Source: Treponema sp. (GTDB lineage: Bacteria; Spirochaetota; Spirochaetia; Treponematales; Breznakiellaceae). Taken from it: a DNA stretch of 54,762 nt. Under the pieces are notes generated by a model. That model worked only from the letters and a program-made list of their open reading frames with translations. It searched no databases and was not told the origin of the DNA. Position 1 is the stretch's first letter, and every line of letters starts with the position of its first letter. A program made the translations under genes and the position numbers. The stretch lies in contig WRIB01000007.1 of the NCBI GenBank assembly GCA_009782955.1, positions 1 to 54,762 of the forward strand, read 5' to 3'. This document shows, in pieces, positions 32,462 to 41,539 of the stretch.

Positions 32462-33499
32462 ATGAAACCAGCAAAAAAGGCATTAGTGTTTTTACTGGTA
32501 CTTGCTGCGGCTCTTGCTGTAGTATCCTGCGGCGGCGGCGGTAGCAGCGGCGGCGGAGCAGCAGCCAGTAATACCCACGCCATGGTGTTCAAGAATACCG
32601 GTAACCCTTACGGCGAACGCCAGATGGGCGGTTTTGAAGATGGTATTAAAGAACAGGGCGGAGTTGCAATTCTCCGCGCACCGGATCAACCTACGGCAGA
32701 AGCCCAGATTCAGATTATCGAACAGCTTATTGCCCAGAAGGTTGCTTCGATTTGTATCGTCGGCAACGATTACGATGCACTTCAGCCTGTTCTTACCAAA
32801 GCAATGCAGGCAGGAATCAAAGTGTACTCACTTGACTCTTCGGTAAATCCTGCCAGCCGTGCAACCCATGTGAACCAGGCAGACACCATTGCAATTGGCG
32901 AAACCCTTGTCGAAGCGGCTTTTGATCAGGCCGGAGGCAGCGGAGAAATTGCAATCCTTTCGGCAACCAGCCAGGCTTCGAACCAGAATGCATGGATTGC
33001 AGTAATGCAGGAAACCCTGAAACAACCCAAGTATGCAAACCTTGACCTTGTAAAGATTGCATACGGTGATGACCTTCGGGATAAATCAACTTCCGAAACC
33101 GAAGCGCTTCTTTTAAGCTATCCCAACCTTAAGGTTATTGTTGCTCCCACAACAGTAGGAATTGCAGCTGCATCAAAAGTAATTTCCGATAAAGGTCTTA
33201 TTGGAACAGTGAAAGTAACTGGTCTTGGACTTCCTTCGGAAATGGCTGAATACATTGATAACGGTGCATGCCCCTATATGTTCCTGTGGAATCCCATTGA
33301 TGTAGGGTACCTTGGTTCTTTTACTGCAACAGCGCTGACCGCTGGAGAGATCACCGGTGCAGTGGGCGACAGTTACAACGCCGGACGGCTGGGACGCTAT
33401 ACCATTACCCAGGCAGGCGACGGCGGAACCGAAGTTCTTCTTGGCCCTCCGTTTAAATTTGAGCCTTCCAATATCAATGATTGGAAGAATGTTTATTGA
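32462..33499 (+). CDS. rhamnose-type ABC transporter substrate-binding lipoprotein
   Basis: A 345-aa periplasmic-binding-protein-type lipoprotein. The signal peptide ends in V-V-S-C (lipobox, Cys about 23), followed by a Gly/Ser-rich tether. The sugar-binding fold has two lobes, with family segments F-K-N-T-G-N-P-Y-G, L-R-A-P-D-Q-P-T-A-E-A-Q-I and C-I-V-G-N-D-Y-D-A-L. I assign it to the RhaS-like rhamnose binders by resemblance and by context (mutarotase and RhaA downstream). An AGGAGG site precedes the ATG. A strong terminator follows, so transporter and catabolic genes may be expressed separately. Confidence 0.85.
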   Translation: MKPAKKALVFLLVLAAALAVVSCGGGGSSGGGAAASNTHAMVFKNTGNPYGERQMGGFEDGIKEQGGVAILRAPDQPTAEAQIQIIEQLIAQKVASICIVGNDYDALQPVLTKAMQAGIKVYSLDSSVNPASRATHVNQADTIAIGETLVEAAFDQAGGSGEIAILSATSQASNQNAWIAVMQETLKQPKYANLDLVKIAYGDDLRDKSTSETEALLLSYPNLKVIVAPTTVGIAAASKVISDKGLIGTVKVTGLGLPSEMAEYIDNGACPYMFLWNPIDVGYLGSFTATALTAGEITGAVGDSYNAGRLGRYTITQAGDGGTEVLLGPPFKFEPSNINDWKNVY

Positions 33500-33517
33500 C
33501 GAACGGAGCGAAATCGC

Positions 33518-33535
33518 GCCCGTGCTTGCATGGGC
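33518..33535 (+). repeat. hairpin downstream of the binding-protein gene
   Basis: GCCCGTGC / GCATGGGC form an 8-bp stem (one G-T) with a TT loop, 18 nt past the stop codon. It is the first of three hairpins in a 142-nt stretch before the mutarotase gene and may protect the 3' end of the transporter mRNA. Confidence 0.4.
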
Positions 33536-33559
33536 ATGATTGAGCGAGTGAGGAAACGA

Positions 33560-33605
33560 AAGGTATAATACCCCGCGGCTTGCCCTGCGGTATTATACCT
33601 TTTAT
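33560..33605 (+). terminator. intrinsic terminator of the transporter operon
   Basis: A 13-bp outer stem (33560-33572 with 33589-33601) with a GC-rich interior, followed by TTTTATT. The interior shares the sequence CCCCGCGGCTTGCC with the hairpin at 25509-25528. Confidence 0.75.
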
Positions 33606-33625
33606 TAAGAAATAGAACCTGACAA

Positions 33626-33659
33626 CCTGACCGCTTTGCAAAGCGATCAGGCGGTCAGG
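33626..33659 (+). terminator. nested hairpin before the mutarotase gene
   Basis: CCTGACCGC (33626-33634) pairs with GCGGTCAGG (33651-33659). An inner 14-base palindrome (33632-33645) uses part of the same sequence, so the two folds compete. A short TTTT follows. This may be a second terminator or a regulatory switch for the catabolic genes. Confidence 0.4.
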
Positions 33660-33701
33660 CAGTTTTATCAGACAATTAGTCGTACTTAGCAGGAGTTTAT
33701 A

Positions 33702-34016
33702 ATGAAACGAAATGCCTTTGTTATGCATTTACATCCGGGCTGCGAAGCGGAATACAAAAAACGGCATGACGAAATATGGCCGGAGTTAAAAGAAGAACTC
33801 CGTAAAGCGGGAGTTTCGGACTATACTATTTATCTGGACAGAAAAACAAATACTCTTTTTGCTTACCAGCATTTGGCTGACGATGCCGCCGACGGAGAAT
33901 TGGCCGGAAAGGAAATAGTAAAAAAATGGTGGCATAAGATGAAGGATATTATGGATTCCAACCCGGATGAATCTCCGGTTTGTGATGATCTTGCCGAAGT
34001 ATTTCACATGGATTAA
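33702..34016 (+). CDS. rhaM: L-rhamnose mutarotase
   Basis: A 104-aa protein of the RhaM family, which interconverts alpha and beta anomers of L-rhamnose in the cytoplasm. The family core is clear: F-V-M-H-L-H-P-G-C-E-A-E-Y-K-K-R-H-D-E-I-W-P (about 5-26), N-T-L-F-A-Y (about 46-51) and the C-terminal M-D segment ending in F-H-M-D. The length is exactly typical. It starts the catabolic gene group and is followed directly by the aldolase gene. Confidence 0.92.
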   Translation: MKRNAFVMHLHPGCEAEYKKRHDEIWPELKEELRKAGVSDYTIYLDRKTNTLFAYQHLADDAADGELAGKEIVKKWWHKMKDIMDSNPDESPVCDDLAEVFHMD

Positions 34017-34025
34017 TTGAACAGT

Positions 34026-35162
34026 ATGGATACAACACAGATAAACAAACAGAATGTCAATGATGCTCTGGAACAATTGGCTGTAATTTCGCGGCATTAC
34101 GGCGCCAATCCGGACTATGTAATAGCAGGCGGCGGTAATACATCATTTAAAAATGAAACAACGCTCTGGATAAAGGGTTCCGGTGTTTCCCTTGGGGAGA
34201 TTACTCCTGCCGGGTTTGTCGCCATGGATCGGGCAAAACTTGCTTCTCTTTGGGATATATCCGCAGCTAACGGCGGAACAGACGATGCAAGTACGGTAGC
34301 ATTGCGGGAAAAAACCGTGCTGGACGGATTAATGGCCGCCCGTCTTCCCGGAGAAGAACAAAAACGGCCCAGTGTGGAAACACTGCTTCACGATATATTG
34401 CCGTTTAACTATGTGGTACATACCCATCCAACTTTGGTGAACGGACTTACCTGTTCCCGGGATGCTGATAAAGCGGCACGTTCTCTTTTTGGCGAAGATG
34501 TGGTGTGGATTCCCATTTCCGATCCGGGTTTTGTTTTGGCAAATGAAGTACGGAATAGACTTGCGGGCAGAAAAGCGCCTGCGTTCTTCTTTTTGCAAAA
34601 CCACGGCGTTTTTGCCGGCGCCGATACGGGCGAAGAAATAAAATCGCTGTATACAAAAATCATGGATACAATTAATTCCCGGATTAAACGAAAGCCCGAT
34701 ATGGAAGGAGCAAGTTGTTCTTTTGGCGGTGAAGCAATATTACAGTTACAGGAATTATCCGGCGGATTTGTACATTTTACACGGAATAATGAGATTGCAG
34801 CTTTGGTAAAAAGCAGGGAAGACTTTGCTCCGGCAGCATCGGCTTATACACCGGATCATATTGTATATGCAGGAAGCGATCCGCTCTTTATCGAAAAAGA
34901 TAAAGATATAAAAACGGCCTGGAATGCCCATATTGAAAAAATCAGCCGCCCTCCGAAAATAGTTGCTTTGGAAGGGGAAGGTGTTTTTGGTTTGGGTCAG
35001 TCGGAAAAAGCTGCAAATTTGGCGCTTGAGCTTTTTAACGATCTAGTAAAAGTGGCAGTTTATTCAGAGAGCTTTGGCGGTTACCGCTTTATGACAGCAG
35101 AAAAAACCGCCTTTATAAATAACTGGGAAGCAGAACATTACAGGTCTAATTTGGTAAAGTAA
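34026..35162 (+). CDS. class II aldolase (aldolase half of RhaALDH-type enzyme)
   Basis: A 378-aa class II aldolase/adducin-family protein. It matches the N-terminal part of the bifunctional rhamnulose-1-phosphate aldolase/dehydrogenase. Key parts are A-G-G-G-N-T-S-F-K (about 35-43), the zinc-site segment V-H-T-H-P-T-L-V-N-G-L (about 131-141), N-H-G-V-F (about 193-197) and the closing W-E-A-E-H-Y-R. The dehydrogenase half is not fused; a separate SDR gene lies 1.3 kb away on the other strand. It would split rhamnulose-1-phosphate into DHAP and lactaldehyde. ATG 34026 is chosen over a TTG at 34017. Confidence 0.82.
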   Translation: MDTTQINKQNVNDALEQLAVISRHYGANPDYVIAGGGNTSFKNETTLWIKGSGVSLGEITPAGFVAMDRAKLASLWDISAANGGTDDASTVALREKTVLDGLMAARLPGEEQKRPSVETLLHDILPFNYVVHTHPTLVNGLTCSRDADKAARSLFGEDVVWIPISDPGFVLANEVRNRLAGRKAPAFFFLQNHGVFAGADTGEEIKSLYTKIMDTINSRIKRKPDMEGASCSFGGEAILQLQELSGGFVHFTRNNEIAALVKSREDFAPAASAYTPDHIVYAGSDPLFIEKDKDIKTAWNAHIEKISRPPKIVALEGEGVFGLGQSEKAANLALELFNDLVKVAVYSESFGGYRFMTAEKTAFINNWEAEHYRSNLVK

Positions 35163-35194
35163 TTTTAATGTCTACAGAGGCAGGAGGAGAAGAT

Positions 35195-36493
35195 ATGAAG
35201 ACACTCTCTACAAAAAACACGAATCCGGCGGCAGGTGCGTTAGTTGAAAAAGCTTACGAAATTGCAAAAGAAGCATACGCTGCTTTGGGAGTATCTGCAG
35301 ATAAAGCCATTAAAGATGTCCTTGCCATTCCCATTTCGATTCACTGCTGGCAGGGGGATGATGTAGTTGGTTTTGAAGGAGCCGATACCCTGTCGGGCGG
35401 AGGGATCCTTACTACTGGAAATTATCCGGGCAGGGCAAGGAACGGTAACGAGCTTCGTTCCGATGCGGAGTTTGCTTTTTCTTTAATTCCGGGAAAAAAA
35501 CGTTTCAGCCTTCATTCGTTTTACGCGGAAACAGACGGAAAAAAAGTGGGACGCAACGAAATAGAGCCGGAACATTTTTCCGCCTGGATGAACTGGTCCA
35601 AAAAGAAAAAAATTCACCTGGACTTTAACCCTTCGCTTTTTGCGCATCCCATGGCCGATTCAGGATATACAATTGCCAGTGCAGATCCAAAGATTAGAAA
35701 ATTCTGGATAGATCATCTTAAAGCCTGCCGTCGTATTGCAAGCGCCTTTGGCCAAAACCAGGGCAGTCCGGCTGTAGACAATATCTGGATAGCCGATGGT
35801 TCAAAAGATTATCCTGCCGACAGGCTGTCTCCGCGCCAAAGACTCCGTGATTCCCTGGATGAAATACTTTCGGTAAAGTATCCCAAAGAAACCATTACCG
35901 ACACGGTTGAATCCAAACTCTTTGGAATCGGCAGCGAAGCTTATGTGACAGGCTCGCATGAATTCTACATGGGTTATGCTACACAAAAACAGATTAAACT
36001 CTGTCTGGATACCGGGCATTTTCATCCAAGCGAAACCATTGCCGATAAAATCAGTGCTATGCTGCTCTTTGTACCGGGACTCCTGATTCATTTTAGCCGC
36101 GGCTTGCGCTGGGATTCGGATCATGTAGCAACTTTTTCCGATGAAATGCGCACCGCCTGTCAGGAGATTAAACGTTCAGGTGCAATAAACAAAATTGATT
36201 TCGCCCTGGATTACTTTGACGCTTCGATAAACCGTATTGCTGCCTGGGTTATTGGTTCACGAAGCTTGCGAAAGGCTTTGTTGGAAGCATACCTGGAACC
36301 CACCAAACTCCTTGTTGATGCAGAAAAGAAGGGGAAATACCATGAACGCCTTGCCTTGCTTGAAGAATGCAAAACCCTGCCCTTTAGCGCTGTGTGGGAT
36401 AAACTTTGCCTGGATGCCGGGACTCCGGTAAGCACAGCATGGTTTGCTGATGTGAACAACTACGAGGAAAAGGTCTTAAGCAAACGGTGTTAG
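35195..36493 (+). CDS. rhaA: L-rhamnose isomerase
   Basis: A 432-aa isomerase converting L-rhamnose to L-rhamnulose. It has the RhaA signatures I-S-I-H-C-W-Q-G-D-D-V-V-G-F-E (about 39-53), T-G-N-Y-P-G-R-A-R-N, the metal-binding H-L-D-F-N-P-S and L-D-T-G-H-F-H-P-S-E, and W-D-S-D-H-V. The ATG at 35195 is set by GGAGGAGAA upstream; an ATG at 35168 reads into the ribosome site. The gene ends convergently with the SDR gene, overlapping it by 4 nt. The length is slightly above the E. coli enzyme. Confidence 0.92.
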   Translation: MKTLSTKNTNPAAGALVEKAYEIAKEAYAALGVSADKAIKDVLAIPISIHCWQGDDVVGFEGADTLSGGGILTTGNYPGRARNGNELRSDAEFAFSLIPGKKRFSLHSFYAETDGKKVGRNEIEPEHFSAWMNWSKKKKIHLDFNPSLFAHPMADSGYTIASADPKIRKFWIDHLKACRRIASAFGQNQGSPAVDNIWIADGSKDYPADRLSPRQRLRDSLDEILSVKYPKETITDTVESKLFGIGSEAYVTGSHEFYMGYATQKQIKLCLDTGHFHPSETIADKISAMLLFVPGLLIHFSRGLRWDSDHVATFSDEMRTACQEIKRSGAINKIDFALDYFDASINRIAAWVIGSRSLRKALLEAYLEPTKLLVDAEKKGKYHERLALLEECKTLPFSAVWDKLCLDAGTPVSTAWFADVNNYEEKVLSKRC

Positions 36494-37755
36494 TGTAACA
36501 TTACCTGACCGCCTGTAACCGGCAAAGCCTGGCCTGTCTCGTATTCCTGTTCGATAATATAATAAATTGCCCGCATTACATCGGTGCCTTCGCAGCCCCG
36601 TTTCATGGGAACCTTTGCTTCGTAAAAAGCTTTTACATCCTCGATGGTTCGCGCTCCGGCAACTTTGCCCGTCTGGAGGTATTGTACAAAAAGTCCCTTT
36701 TCCGGATCTGACCAGAGAGAACCGTTGAAAAAATTCCCCGGGCAGATAGAGTTTACTTTTATGTTGTACTCTATCAATTCCAGGGCAAAACTGGCGGTAA
36801 GCCCTATACTGCCGAACTTACTGCCCGCATAGGCGCCGTTCTTGTTGGAACCCTGGAGGCCCGATTTGGAATTGATTTGAATTATGTCAGTTTTCCAGCG
36901 CGGAGCACTAAGGTGCTGAAGACGAAGCAGGTGGCTTGCAAATTTGGTAATGATAAAATACCCCACATAATTTACTTTTGTGGTGAACTGAAACGACTGA
37001 ATTTCCTGGTCTATTACACTTCCTGCCTGAAGCACCCCTGCATTACTGACACATAAGTCCAGACCGCCGGCTTCTTTTGCAATTGCAGAAAATAATTCTT
37101 CCGCAGATTCTTCGTTGGTAACATCCGCTTTAATGGCAATGGCGGCGGTTCTTTTCTGGGCACCGTTGATTTTCTTTGCCAGATTTTCGGCGCCTTCCAG
37201 ATTAAGGTCTGCAATAAAAACCAACGCTCCGGATGCGGCAAGTCCTATACTGATCTGTTCGCCGAAACCCTGTGCTCCTCCGGTTACAACTGCTATTTTG
37301 TTTTTTACAACATTGTTCCGGTCCGATGAAGTCAGACCCGGTAATACCGTTTCAGTATCCAGTACCGGAGGAAGTATTTCTTCAATAAATGAATCATCCT
37401 GAACTTCTTTCCGCTTGCGTGCGGCGTCGATGTCCTTGTCGATCCAGAAAACACCCAGAGTTTCCGTACCGCGTTTCAGAACAATGGAAGACGGCCGTTT
37501 TTTTACTACTTCGCTGGGACCTGTTCCGGAAGGAGACATCTCAAATTCCCAGGCGGCGTATGCTTCGCTTAAAGCTTTAGCTGCAGCTGCTTCATCGAGA
37601 GTATTGCTGTTTTCTCCATCATTTTTGAATGAAGATTCCAGATCGATAACAAGTGCATTTTTAGGTGCAGGGCCTGTACCGGCCAGAACAATACGCGGAG
37701 CATTTGCTGCGTTGATACAAAGTCCACGAACAAGCGGGGCTAAAACTGAAATCAT
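36490..37755 (-). CDS. SDR oxidoreductase, probable lactaldehyde-type dehydrogenase half
   Basis: A 421-aa protein. The C-terminal 270 residues are a short-chain dehydrogenase with the NAD motif V-T-G-G-A-Q-G-F-G (about 156-164), N-A-G, the catalytic S then Y-A-G-S-K (Y-x-x-x-K, about 307-311), and C-P-G-N. This part resembles the C-terminal half of bifunctional rhamnulose-phosphate aldolase/dehydrogenase. The first 140 residues are an extension I do not recognise, not a second nucleotide domain. It starts 3 nt after the PHP gene and is convergent with rhaA. The role in lactaldehyde metabolism is inferred from context. Confidence 0.78.
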   Translation of the reverse strand: MISVLAPLVRGLCINAANAPRIVLAGTGPAPKNALVIDLESSFKNDGENSNTLDEAAAAKALSEAYAAWEFEMSPSGTGPSEVVKKRPSSIVLKRGTETLGVFWIDKDIDAARKRKEVQDDSFIEEILPPVLDTETVLPGLTSSDRNNVVKNKIAVVTGGAQGFGEQISIGLAASGALVFIADLNLEGAENLAKKINGAQKRTAAIAIKADVTNEESAEELFSAIAKEAGGLDLCVSNAGVLQAGSVIDQEIQSFQFTTKVNYVGYFIITKFASHLLRLQHLSAPRWKTDIIQINSKSGLQGSNKNGAYAGSKFGSIGLTASFALELIEYNIKVNSICPGNFFNGSLWSDPEKGLFVQYLQTGKVAGARTIEDVKAFYEAKVPMKRGCEGTDVMRAIYYIIEQEYETGQALPVTGGQVMLH

Positions 37756-37758
37756 TTG

Positions 37759-39126
37759 TCAACTCCATTTACTTATTTTTAAATCACCTTTACGAAGACC
37801 TTCTATAATTTCCGGGGCCGATTCTTCCGGGTGATATAAATCTAATGCTTTTCCGGCCTCTGCATATATAATAATCCTTTTTTGCAAAGAAAGCGAGACA
37901 AGAGGATTGTTTTTAGAAAAAAGACCCCAATTGCTGTCTGTTGATGCAAGCCGTTCATGTGCGATAAGGGCCCAGGTAGTGTCCAAAAGATGCCTGCAGT
38001 CGGGATTAAGAACTTCCGGACAATTAAAAGATTGGCGGCTGGAATTAATGTCTACACCGGAAATTTCCATGTAATTTCCTTCTGACGCGCAGCGTCGGAT
38101 TGTTTCCATTTGTGCCGGAGTATTTCGCGGGGGCATATACGTAATCGCCAAAAATCCCAGATTTTTTATTTCTTCAAAAAGTTCGCTTAAAAAATCATCT
38201 TCGAATTTTTCCGCTTTTTTGTCTCCTGTTGCAGATTCCGCAATGTCACCCAGGTAAGAATAGGCAGGGACTGCATTTATGGAAAGAGCAAAGTCTACCG
38301 CGGTTTTGGCATTAATACATTCATTTTTATCCGGTTGAATATAAATACGGGGGAGTAACCCTGTTTTAAAAACACCCAAAAGATCGTAAAGGTAGTGAGG
38401 ATTAGCCGGATCTGCAAGCAGCTTTGCGATTTTTGGTCCCGGATCAATATCAAAATGTTTTTTTAAACCTTCTACAAGCTCCGCACCCCGGCCGAAGCGC
38501 TCGATGATCTTTCCTGCTATTGCTGCCATCAGGTGCCGTTCGGTAATTTCTCCGCCTTTCCTGTACTGTGATATTTGAATCACATCGTTTTCAAAATCTA
38601 TTGTTTGGAAACCTGCATCAAACAGAATTTGATTACAATTTTCTGTCATTTTCCGGCTTCGCAAAAGACGTGCTTCGCGGATTGGTTTTAGGAAAGCTGC
38701 TGTTTTTTCCAGTTCAGCGGAAGGAATTCCCTGGATAGTAATATAGGCAATACCGAAAGAATCGGGATTATTTAATTTACGTTTTGCAAAAAAATCGCCA
38801 TTGGGACTCTGGGTAAAATCAACTCTAATCTCAATGCCGCAACAGCCTCCCAGACCAAGGACAGCGCAGGCGGCAATCATTTCCTGTGCAGCAGCAGCAG
38901 AGTCATGATCAACAGAGCCTGCCGCCGCAAGTCCGGCCTGTTCTGCTTTCAGGACAGCCATGGCAGGTGTATAAGGGCTAAAGCTGTAAATTGTATGAAT
39001 GTGATTGTTGATTTCCAGTGATTCTTGTTTCTTTGAATTGGTACGCTGTTTCCAATCCTTTAGTGCGGAAATACGTTCTTCGCAGTCAAGAAGTGAATTA
39101 TTAATTGTTGCTGTCAAATCTTCCAT
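37759..39126 (-). CDS. PHP domain protein
   Basis: A 455-aa protein with an N-terminal PHP (polymerase/histidinol-phosphatase) metal domain. N-N-H-I-H-T-I-Y-S-F-S-P is at about 40-51, G-S-V-D-H-D-S-A at about 72-79 and a later G-I-E-I-R. These ligands fit a trinuclear metal phosphoesterase. The rest of the chain lacks a domain I recognise, although an M-P-P-R-N-T-P-A-Q segment may add ligands. It lies between the cyclase and the SDR gene on the same strand and next to the rhamnose genes, so a sugar-phosphate substrate is possible. Confidence 0.72.
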   Translation of the reverse strand: MEDLTATINNSLLDCEERISALKDWKQRTNSKKQESLEINNHIHTIYSFSPYTPAMAVLKAEQAGLAAAGSVDHDSAAAAQEMIAACAVLGLGGCCGIEIRVDFTQSPNGDFFAKRKLNNPDSFGIAYITIQGIPSAELEKTAAFLKPIREARLLRSRKMTENCNQILFDAGFQTIDFENDVIQISQYRKGGEITERHLMAAIAGKIIERFGRGAELVEGLKKHFDIDPGPKIAKLLADPANPHYLYDLLGVFKTGLLPRIYIQPDKNECINAKTAVDFALSINAVPAYSYLGDIAESATGDKKAEKFEDDFLSELFEEIKNLGFLAITYMPPRNTPAQMETIRRCASEGNYMEISGVDINSSRQSFNCPEVLNPDCRHLLDTTWALIAHERLASTDSNWGLFSKNNPLVSLSLQKRIIIYAEAGKALDLYHPEESAPEIIEGLRKGDLKISKWS

Positions 39127-39162
39127 AACGTTTTTTATAATAGCATAACCCGCAATATGTTA

Positions 39163-41514
39163 CTACTTTGACGACGCTTTCCAGAAACCCTGCCATTCGG
39201 AAGTGTTTTCCAGATAATACTTGCTTTGATCAATGTAGTATTTAGAAGGAGCATCCCTGTCTTTCAGTTTTTCAAACAAATTAATTGCTTTGGCAAAATC
39301 TCCGGTATAAAAAGTTTCCCTGGCCAAACCAAATTCGCGGATTGTACTTTCTTTTTCCCGGTATACTGCTTCTGACAGAGGTTCCCAAACCGCTACCGGT
39401 TCATTCTTTCCGACTACTGCCACCTTTGCAAGACTGCGTCCGTAGAATTTTCCGTATTTATTTGCTTCGTTCATGGTATGTTCGGTACACATCAGGAAAG
39501 TGCCGAACTGTTTGTTAAGCCCTTCGAGACGGGCTGCAAGATTTACCGAATCTCCCAGCATGGTATAGTTAAAATGTCCTTCCGAACCAAAGTTTCCTAC
39601 AACCGCATATCCTGTGTTTAACCCAATGCGGGTAGACAGGCTTTTATTGATCCCCGGAGCATTTATGTTCCATTTTTTAAACAAATTTTCAAAATGTCCG
39701 GCTTTTTCTACAAGCCGTGTTTGACATTCAATGGCAGCGCCTAACGCCCTGGATGCATGATCTTCCATATGAACAGGAGCGTTCCAGAAAGCAATAATTG
39801 CATCGCCTTCGTATTTGTCTATGGTTCCTCCCGAATTCTGAATTATGTCGGTAAGAAAAGTTAAATATTCGTTCAGCAATTCTTTAAGTTGATCGGGGTC
39901 GAGGTTTTCCGAAATGGTTGTAAATCCCTGTACATCGGAAAAGAATATACTGATTTCTACACGTTCGCCGCCAAGTTTTAATTGTTCGGGATTGCTGATT
40001 AACTGGTCGATATAAATAGGACTTAGGTACTGGCTGAATGCAGATTTAATAAAGCGCCTTTGGCTGCCTTCGGTTGCATAGTTGTAAACGGTACAGGTAA
40101 GGAAGGAAACAAAAAGACCTGCCAGCGGCAGAACCATTGGGAACCACAGACAAAAAGTGTTGTAGGCAATAAAGGTTCCTGCAATAATCAACAAAGCCAT
40201 CAGTACCATACCGCCCACGGAAAAATGGAGTTTGTCGCAAAACAAAGCCAGCGCTGATGTTAAAAGAATAATTACAAAAAGAACAACCATGTCCAGCCAA
40301 ACAGGAGCTTCCCGAATAAAATCGCTGTTAAGAATATTGTCCAGCATGGTAATGTGGACTCCCATGCCGGGATAAACTGTTTCTAGAGGATTGGCGCAAA
40401 TATCAAAAAGTCCAGGTGCGTAAAAGCCAAAGAAAACATACTTGTCTGTAAAATCCTCGGGAAACAAAATCGGTTCCTGTCTTTTTGCTGTAGCTTCCAC
40501 GCTGCTTAAAACATCAGCAGCACTGTAAGGCATATAGCGATTAAGACTTCCCCTGTAACGGAGTATACTCTTTCCTTCGCTGTCCACAGGAATTATATAG
40601 TTGTCCCATTCAATTTGCCGTTTTTTTTCGTTAAACAAAACATTGCTGCCGGCCCCTGAAACCAACAGGGATGCGGCAGAAAGACCTGGTACTGCGTTGC
40701 CGTCAAAATTAATAAAAAGCCTTGCCCTTCGATTAATGCCGTCAAAGTCTTCCGAATTGGTTACATTTCCCAAAGCTCCGGCCGTGTCAGTCAGACCCGG
40801 TATGGGAAATTGCGCTCCCAGGCGTCCATCAGCCTCATCAATCAAAGTATAGTGTTCAATGATGGAGCCAAAACCTTCAAGTTGCAACAAGGGTTTGTTT
40901 ATGCCTGCCGGCCAGGTTATTAAATTTCCTGTTTGAGTGCTGAAAAACACTGTCTGCACAACATTACCGTAGTTTTTTTGTGCCTCAATAAAAACATTGT
41001 CATCAGTACGATCCGAAAGACTCTGCAGAGCTGTCATGGCAGTCATGTAACTTGCAAAAATCCGGCGCTGTTCTTCGGCGGAAACGGCTCTTTGTATCTG
41101 GGATGAAGACAGGTTAATGTTATCGCTGAGTTCTTCCATGGCATGAACTGCGGTATCAATAATTGTATCCTGCTCGGCGTTCCGGTAAATGGAAGGTTCA
41201 GAAAAAAGAACGTCAAAAACTATTGATTTAGCCCCGCCTATGCTTATGTAGTCAATAATATCCGCATAAGCTTTACGGGGCCAGGGCCAGCCCCAGCCTC
41301 GTTCCCTGTTGGCCCAGTCTATGCTGGGTTGATCCAGCAGTATTACAACAATGTCGTCAGATGGTTTATAGGTATCGGCAAAGAGCTTTACTCTGAAATC
41401 GTAAGCTTTGTATTCAAGAGAATCAAAGATATGAAAAAAATGCAAAGCGCCCAGTCCAATAAAAACTACGACGACAATAAAGGCAGCAGTGATCAACTTT
41501 TTATTTTTTAACAT
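39163..41514 (-). CDS. CHASE2 domain adenylate/guanylate cyclase
   Basis: A 783-aa class III nucleotidyl cyclase. An N-terminal membrane helix (about 8-28) is followed by a CHASE2 extracytoplasmic sensor (about 35-400), three membrane helices (about 405-480) and a catalytic domain (about 510-690). The latter has F-F-S-D-V-Q-G-F-T (metal Asp), G-G-T-I-D-K-Y-E-G-D-A-I-I-A-F-W and G-L-N-T-G. A C-terminal helical repeat region of about 80 residues follows. It should make cAMP in response to an extracellular signal. It shares a strand with the M48/SH3 genes upstream and PHP/SDR genes downstream, with small gaps. Confidence 0.92.
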   Translation of the reverse strand: MLKNKKLITAAFIVVVVFIGLGALHFFHIFDSLEYKAYDFRVKLFADTYKPSDDIVVILLDQPSIDWANRERGWGWPWPRKAYADIIDYISIGGAKSIVFDVLFSEPSIYRNAEQDTIIDTAVHAMEELSDNINLSSSQIQRAVSAEEQRRIFASYMTAMTALQSLSDRTDDNVFIEAQKNYGNVVQTVFFSTQTGNLITWPAGINKPLLQLEGFGSIIEHYTLIDEADGRLGAQFPIPGLTDTAGALGNVTNSEDFDGINRRARLFINFDGNAVPGLSAASLLVSGAGSNVLFNEKKRQIEWDNYIIPVDSEGKSILRYRGSLNRYMPYSAADVLSSVEATAKRQEPILFPEDFTDKYVFFGFYAPGLFDICANPLETVYPGMGVHITMLDNILNSDFIREAPVWLDMVVLFVIILLTSALALFCDKLHFSVGGMVLMALLIIAGTFIAYNTFCLWFPMVLPLAGLFVSFLTCTVYNYATEGSQRRFIKSAFSQYLSPIYIDQLISNPEQLKLGGERVEISIFFSDVQGFTTISENLDPDQLKELLNEYLTFLTDIIQNSGGTIDKYEGDAIIAFWNAPVHMEDHASRALGAAIECQTRLVEKAGHFENLFKKWNINAPGINKSLSTRIGLNTGYAVVGNFGSEGHFNYTMLGDSVNLAARLEGLNKQFGTFLMCTEHTMNEANKYGKFYGRSLAKVAVVGKNEPVAVWEPLSEAVYREKESTIREFGLARETFYTGDFAKAINLFEKLKDRDAPSKYYIDQSKYYLENTSEWQGFWKASSK

Positions 41515-41539
41515 GTATGCACCATTTCCCTGAGATCTT

